The notes under the pieces: generated by a model | Databases searched by the model: none | The model's input: the letters and a program-made list of their open reading frames with translations, nothing else | Told to the model about the DNA's origin: nothing | Assembly: GCF_013373865.1 (NCBI RefSeq) | Contig: NC_050467.1 | Coordinates: 23,272,996 to 23,336,995, forward strand | DNA length: 64,000 nt | DNA from: Monomorium pharaonis | Lineage: Eukaryota > Arthropoda > Insecta > Hymenoptera > Formicidae | Reading direction: 5' to 3' | Shown here: positions 62,287 to 64,000 of the stretch, one piece after another | How the letters are laid out: every line of letters starts with the position of its first letter | Numbering within the stretch: position 1 is the first letter of the stretch | Position numbers and translations under genes: made by a program

Positions 62287-64000
62287 CACATAGAAAAATA
62301 TGTACTTGAATTAAATTAGTATCACTTATTTTAAGTAATAAGTTTATATGTCTGCAAATCGTGAGTTCGTTATAGTGACAAATTCATTCAAAATATATTA
62401 AGAATATTAAATTCAAATAAAAATTCTATTTACTTATTATCTTGACTTTTCTTCAATTCAACTTTATAATATTCTTCGAGAAAGTGTGACAAAGTTATGC
62501 GTTTTTAATAACTTTTTTAAAATCCTCTGAAAGATTATACTTTTAAATATAAAGTTAAAAGAAAATTTATCTAGAGATTTCTATCGGCAGATTATTAAAT
62601 AAGAGGATCAATGCAGAATAAAAATTGCACAATATAACTTTAATAGAATTCTTCTTTTGCGTGTGCGTTCGTGTAAATGTAGGTCACGTAGAGCCTTAGC
62701 CGGGATGACGGGAAAGCTACGGGGCAGGAAATGCTCGACAGACGGTGTCCCCGCGGCGTGCTCGCGTTTAATACCCTGCATAATCCTATTACGATACCGA
62801 AATGCTCCTATAATGTCTATCCGGCGGAGATTAGATCGACGAGCGAGTCATGAGAAATCGGCGGCGTTCGCGACCGTAAAACTCCGTGGTAGGTAGGCAA
62901 ACACCGGACTCGTGCCGGATTTTAATTTATGTCGTGAGAACGGCACGTTGCGAAAGCCTTTCTTCGCCGTAACTTCTTCGCGATAACTTCGGACACGCCT
63001 GGCCTCTCCTCTCATCGCGCGTCGCTTTCCGTACCGTTACTTTTTCCGCGATAAGTGCGCCGTTCGATTAGCGCGGCTCATCATCGATGGGAACTTATGG
63101 ACGCGTCCGGAGAGACTATCGTCGAATCCCACCGTAAAGTTACTTACATTAAGCTCGCGCTGTCTATTAAATCTGGTTAATGACATTTGTATTATAATAA
63201 TGTATGCGATGTAACTATGTATATTATAATGTAGAAAATGTACAAATGTGCGAGTAAAATAAAGAGTATAAATTTAACAAAATAAATTATACTTATGTCC
63301 AATTATTTTTGCCTTACCATTGTACGAATTCACGATTTCGAGTGTGCCGAAAATCAATTTTCGCCCTGAATGATACCTCCGAGAATATCTGCCTGACATC
63401 TGTCAATATAGAGGCCCAAGTGACGTATTTAAACCTCAAATCTGAAAACATCTCACGGCTGCCTTTCACGGCGCACACGTATACACACTTTCGAATAAAA
63501 TAACTATTCCGTTCCTCAGTTAACCGCAAAATTCGGAAAGGAGCTCCATTGTCCTCCTCAGGTATACTCGAACGTTCGTATAAATAAATCGTCCCTCGCT
63601 CAAATTCATCGCGGGCAGCAAGCTCCATACGCTCGCGCGTTAATAAACGGATGTGTAAAGCAAATCGTATAAATTACGGCCCTTTTTTTATCTCGCGCAG
63701 CCGCCATGCCGTTACATGTACTCATCAGTCGGACAGGCCATTACATCTAGACAGCCGAGTTTACGAGAGCAACGATGCAACATGCAGTCCGAGAGCGACA
63801 CGATGTGTCCGAACACGCTGCACGCGAATTGCGCGCGTATCTCGATCTGCGGTTTTCACGTCTTGTATCGTCTCACATTGTATCTGCCTCGTGTGTCCAT
63901 TCGCGACGTGTGCATTCGCAAGATACTCCGAAGATTAACATGTAAATGTTCCGATTAACGGTATAAATGACGCGCGCGCGCGGAATCGAAATTGCAAAAT

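Larger units (their letters stand above)
49022..64000. other. Non-coding block to the end of the window
   Basis: Long AT-rich parts (49,200-49,480; 51,540-52,440; 57,600-57,900; 62,080-62,640; 63,170-63,310) alternate with GC-rich ones (55,170-55,740; 58,000-58,220). (GA)n is at 51,689, (CT)n at 58,526 and a fold-back at 62,231. Several open frames of 60-160 codons show no domain, no codon-use contrast with overlapping frames and no consistent splice sites. Confidence 0.6.

Noticed and set aside
1..64000. Telomeric TTAGG repeats, rRNA or histone genes
   Set aside because: No TTAGG tandem run, no recognisable rRNA segments and no histone-like frame were seen.

Overview
This window reads as non-coding DNA of an insect, most likely a hymenopteran and ant-like. 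That is an inference from the texture: AT-rich stretches alternate with GC- and CpG-rich stretches, (GA)n/(CT)n microsatellites are dense, splice-site-like signals are scattered, and no open frame encodes a recognisable protein domain. I see no operon-like gene packing, rRNA, tRNA, CRISPR array or transposase.

The outstanding object is one mobile element at 33,801-40,364. It has imperfect terminal inverted repeats (29 of 33 positions match; both ends start ATGTAGCTGA read inward) and is flanked by a perfect 9-bp direct repeat, ACCAAATTG, at 33,792-33,800 and 40,365-40,373. Almost all of its interior is a satellite array: 39 head-to-tail monomers of exactly 153 bp (34,138-40,104), with no insertion or deletion in the register, bounded by diverged edge monomers. 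At the left end one monomer lies inverted against the array, giving a near-perfect palindrome of about 240 bp (33,838-34,077). The three edge copies (inverted copy, left edge, right edge) share an older sequence type that the core monomers have lost. The simplest reading is that the satellite grew from the subterminal inverted repeat of a Foldback/MULE-like non-autonomous transposon. The array has higher-order structure: a 4-monomer repeat (612 bp) on the left, a dimer (306 bp) in the middle, and a 5-monomer repeat (765 bp) on the right that looks newly duplicated.

Gene content is thin. The best coding candidate is a minus-strand first coding exon at 27,853-27,739. It encodes a signal peptide with an A-x-A cleavage site and ends in a good splice donor. 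A weak guess is a semaphorin-5-like secreted or membrane protein. A second possible minus-strand exon at 49,021-48,917 could join it in frame; if so, the satellite element would lie in their shared intron. Plus-strand candidates (4,721-4,825; 9,961-10,000; 31,323-31,513) rest only on splice or initiator signals and are weak.

Layout: 1-27,738 is non-coding with microsatellites, short hairpins, old repeat fragments and candidate microexons; 27,739-27,853 is the signal-peptide exon; 27,854-33,791 is non-coding with (GC/GA)n, (AC)n and GGC repeats; 33,792-40,373 is the satellite-bearing transposon with its target duplication; 40,374-64,000 is non-coding with several AT-rich blocks, one MITE-like block near 48.2-48.5 kb and long (GA)n/(CT)n tracts.
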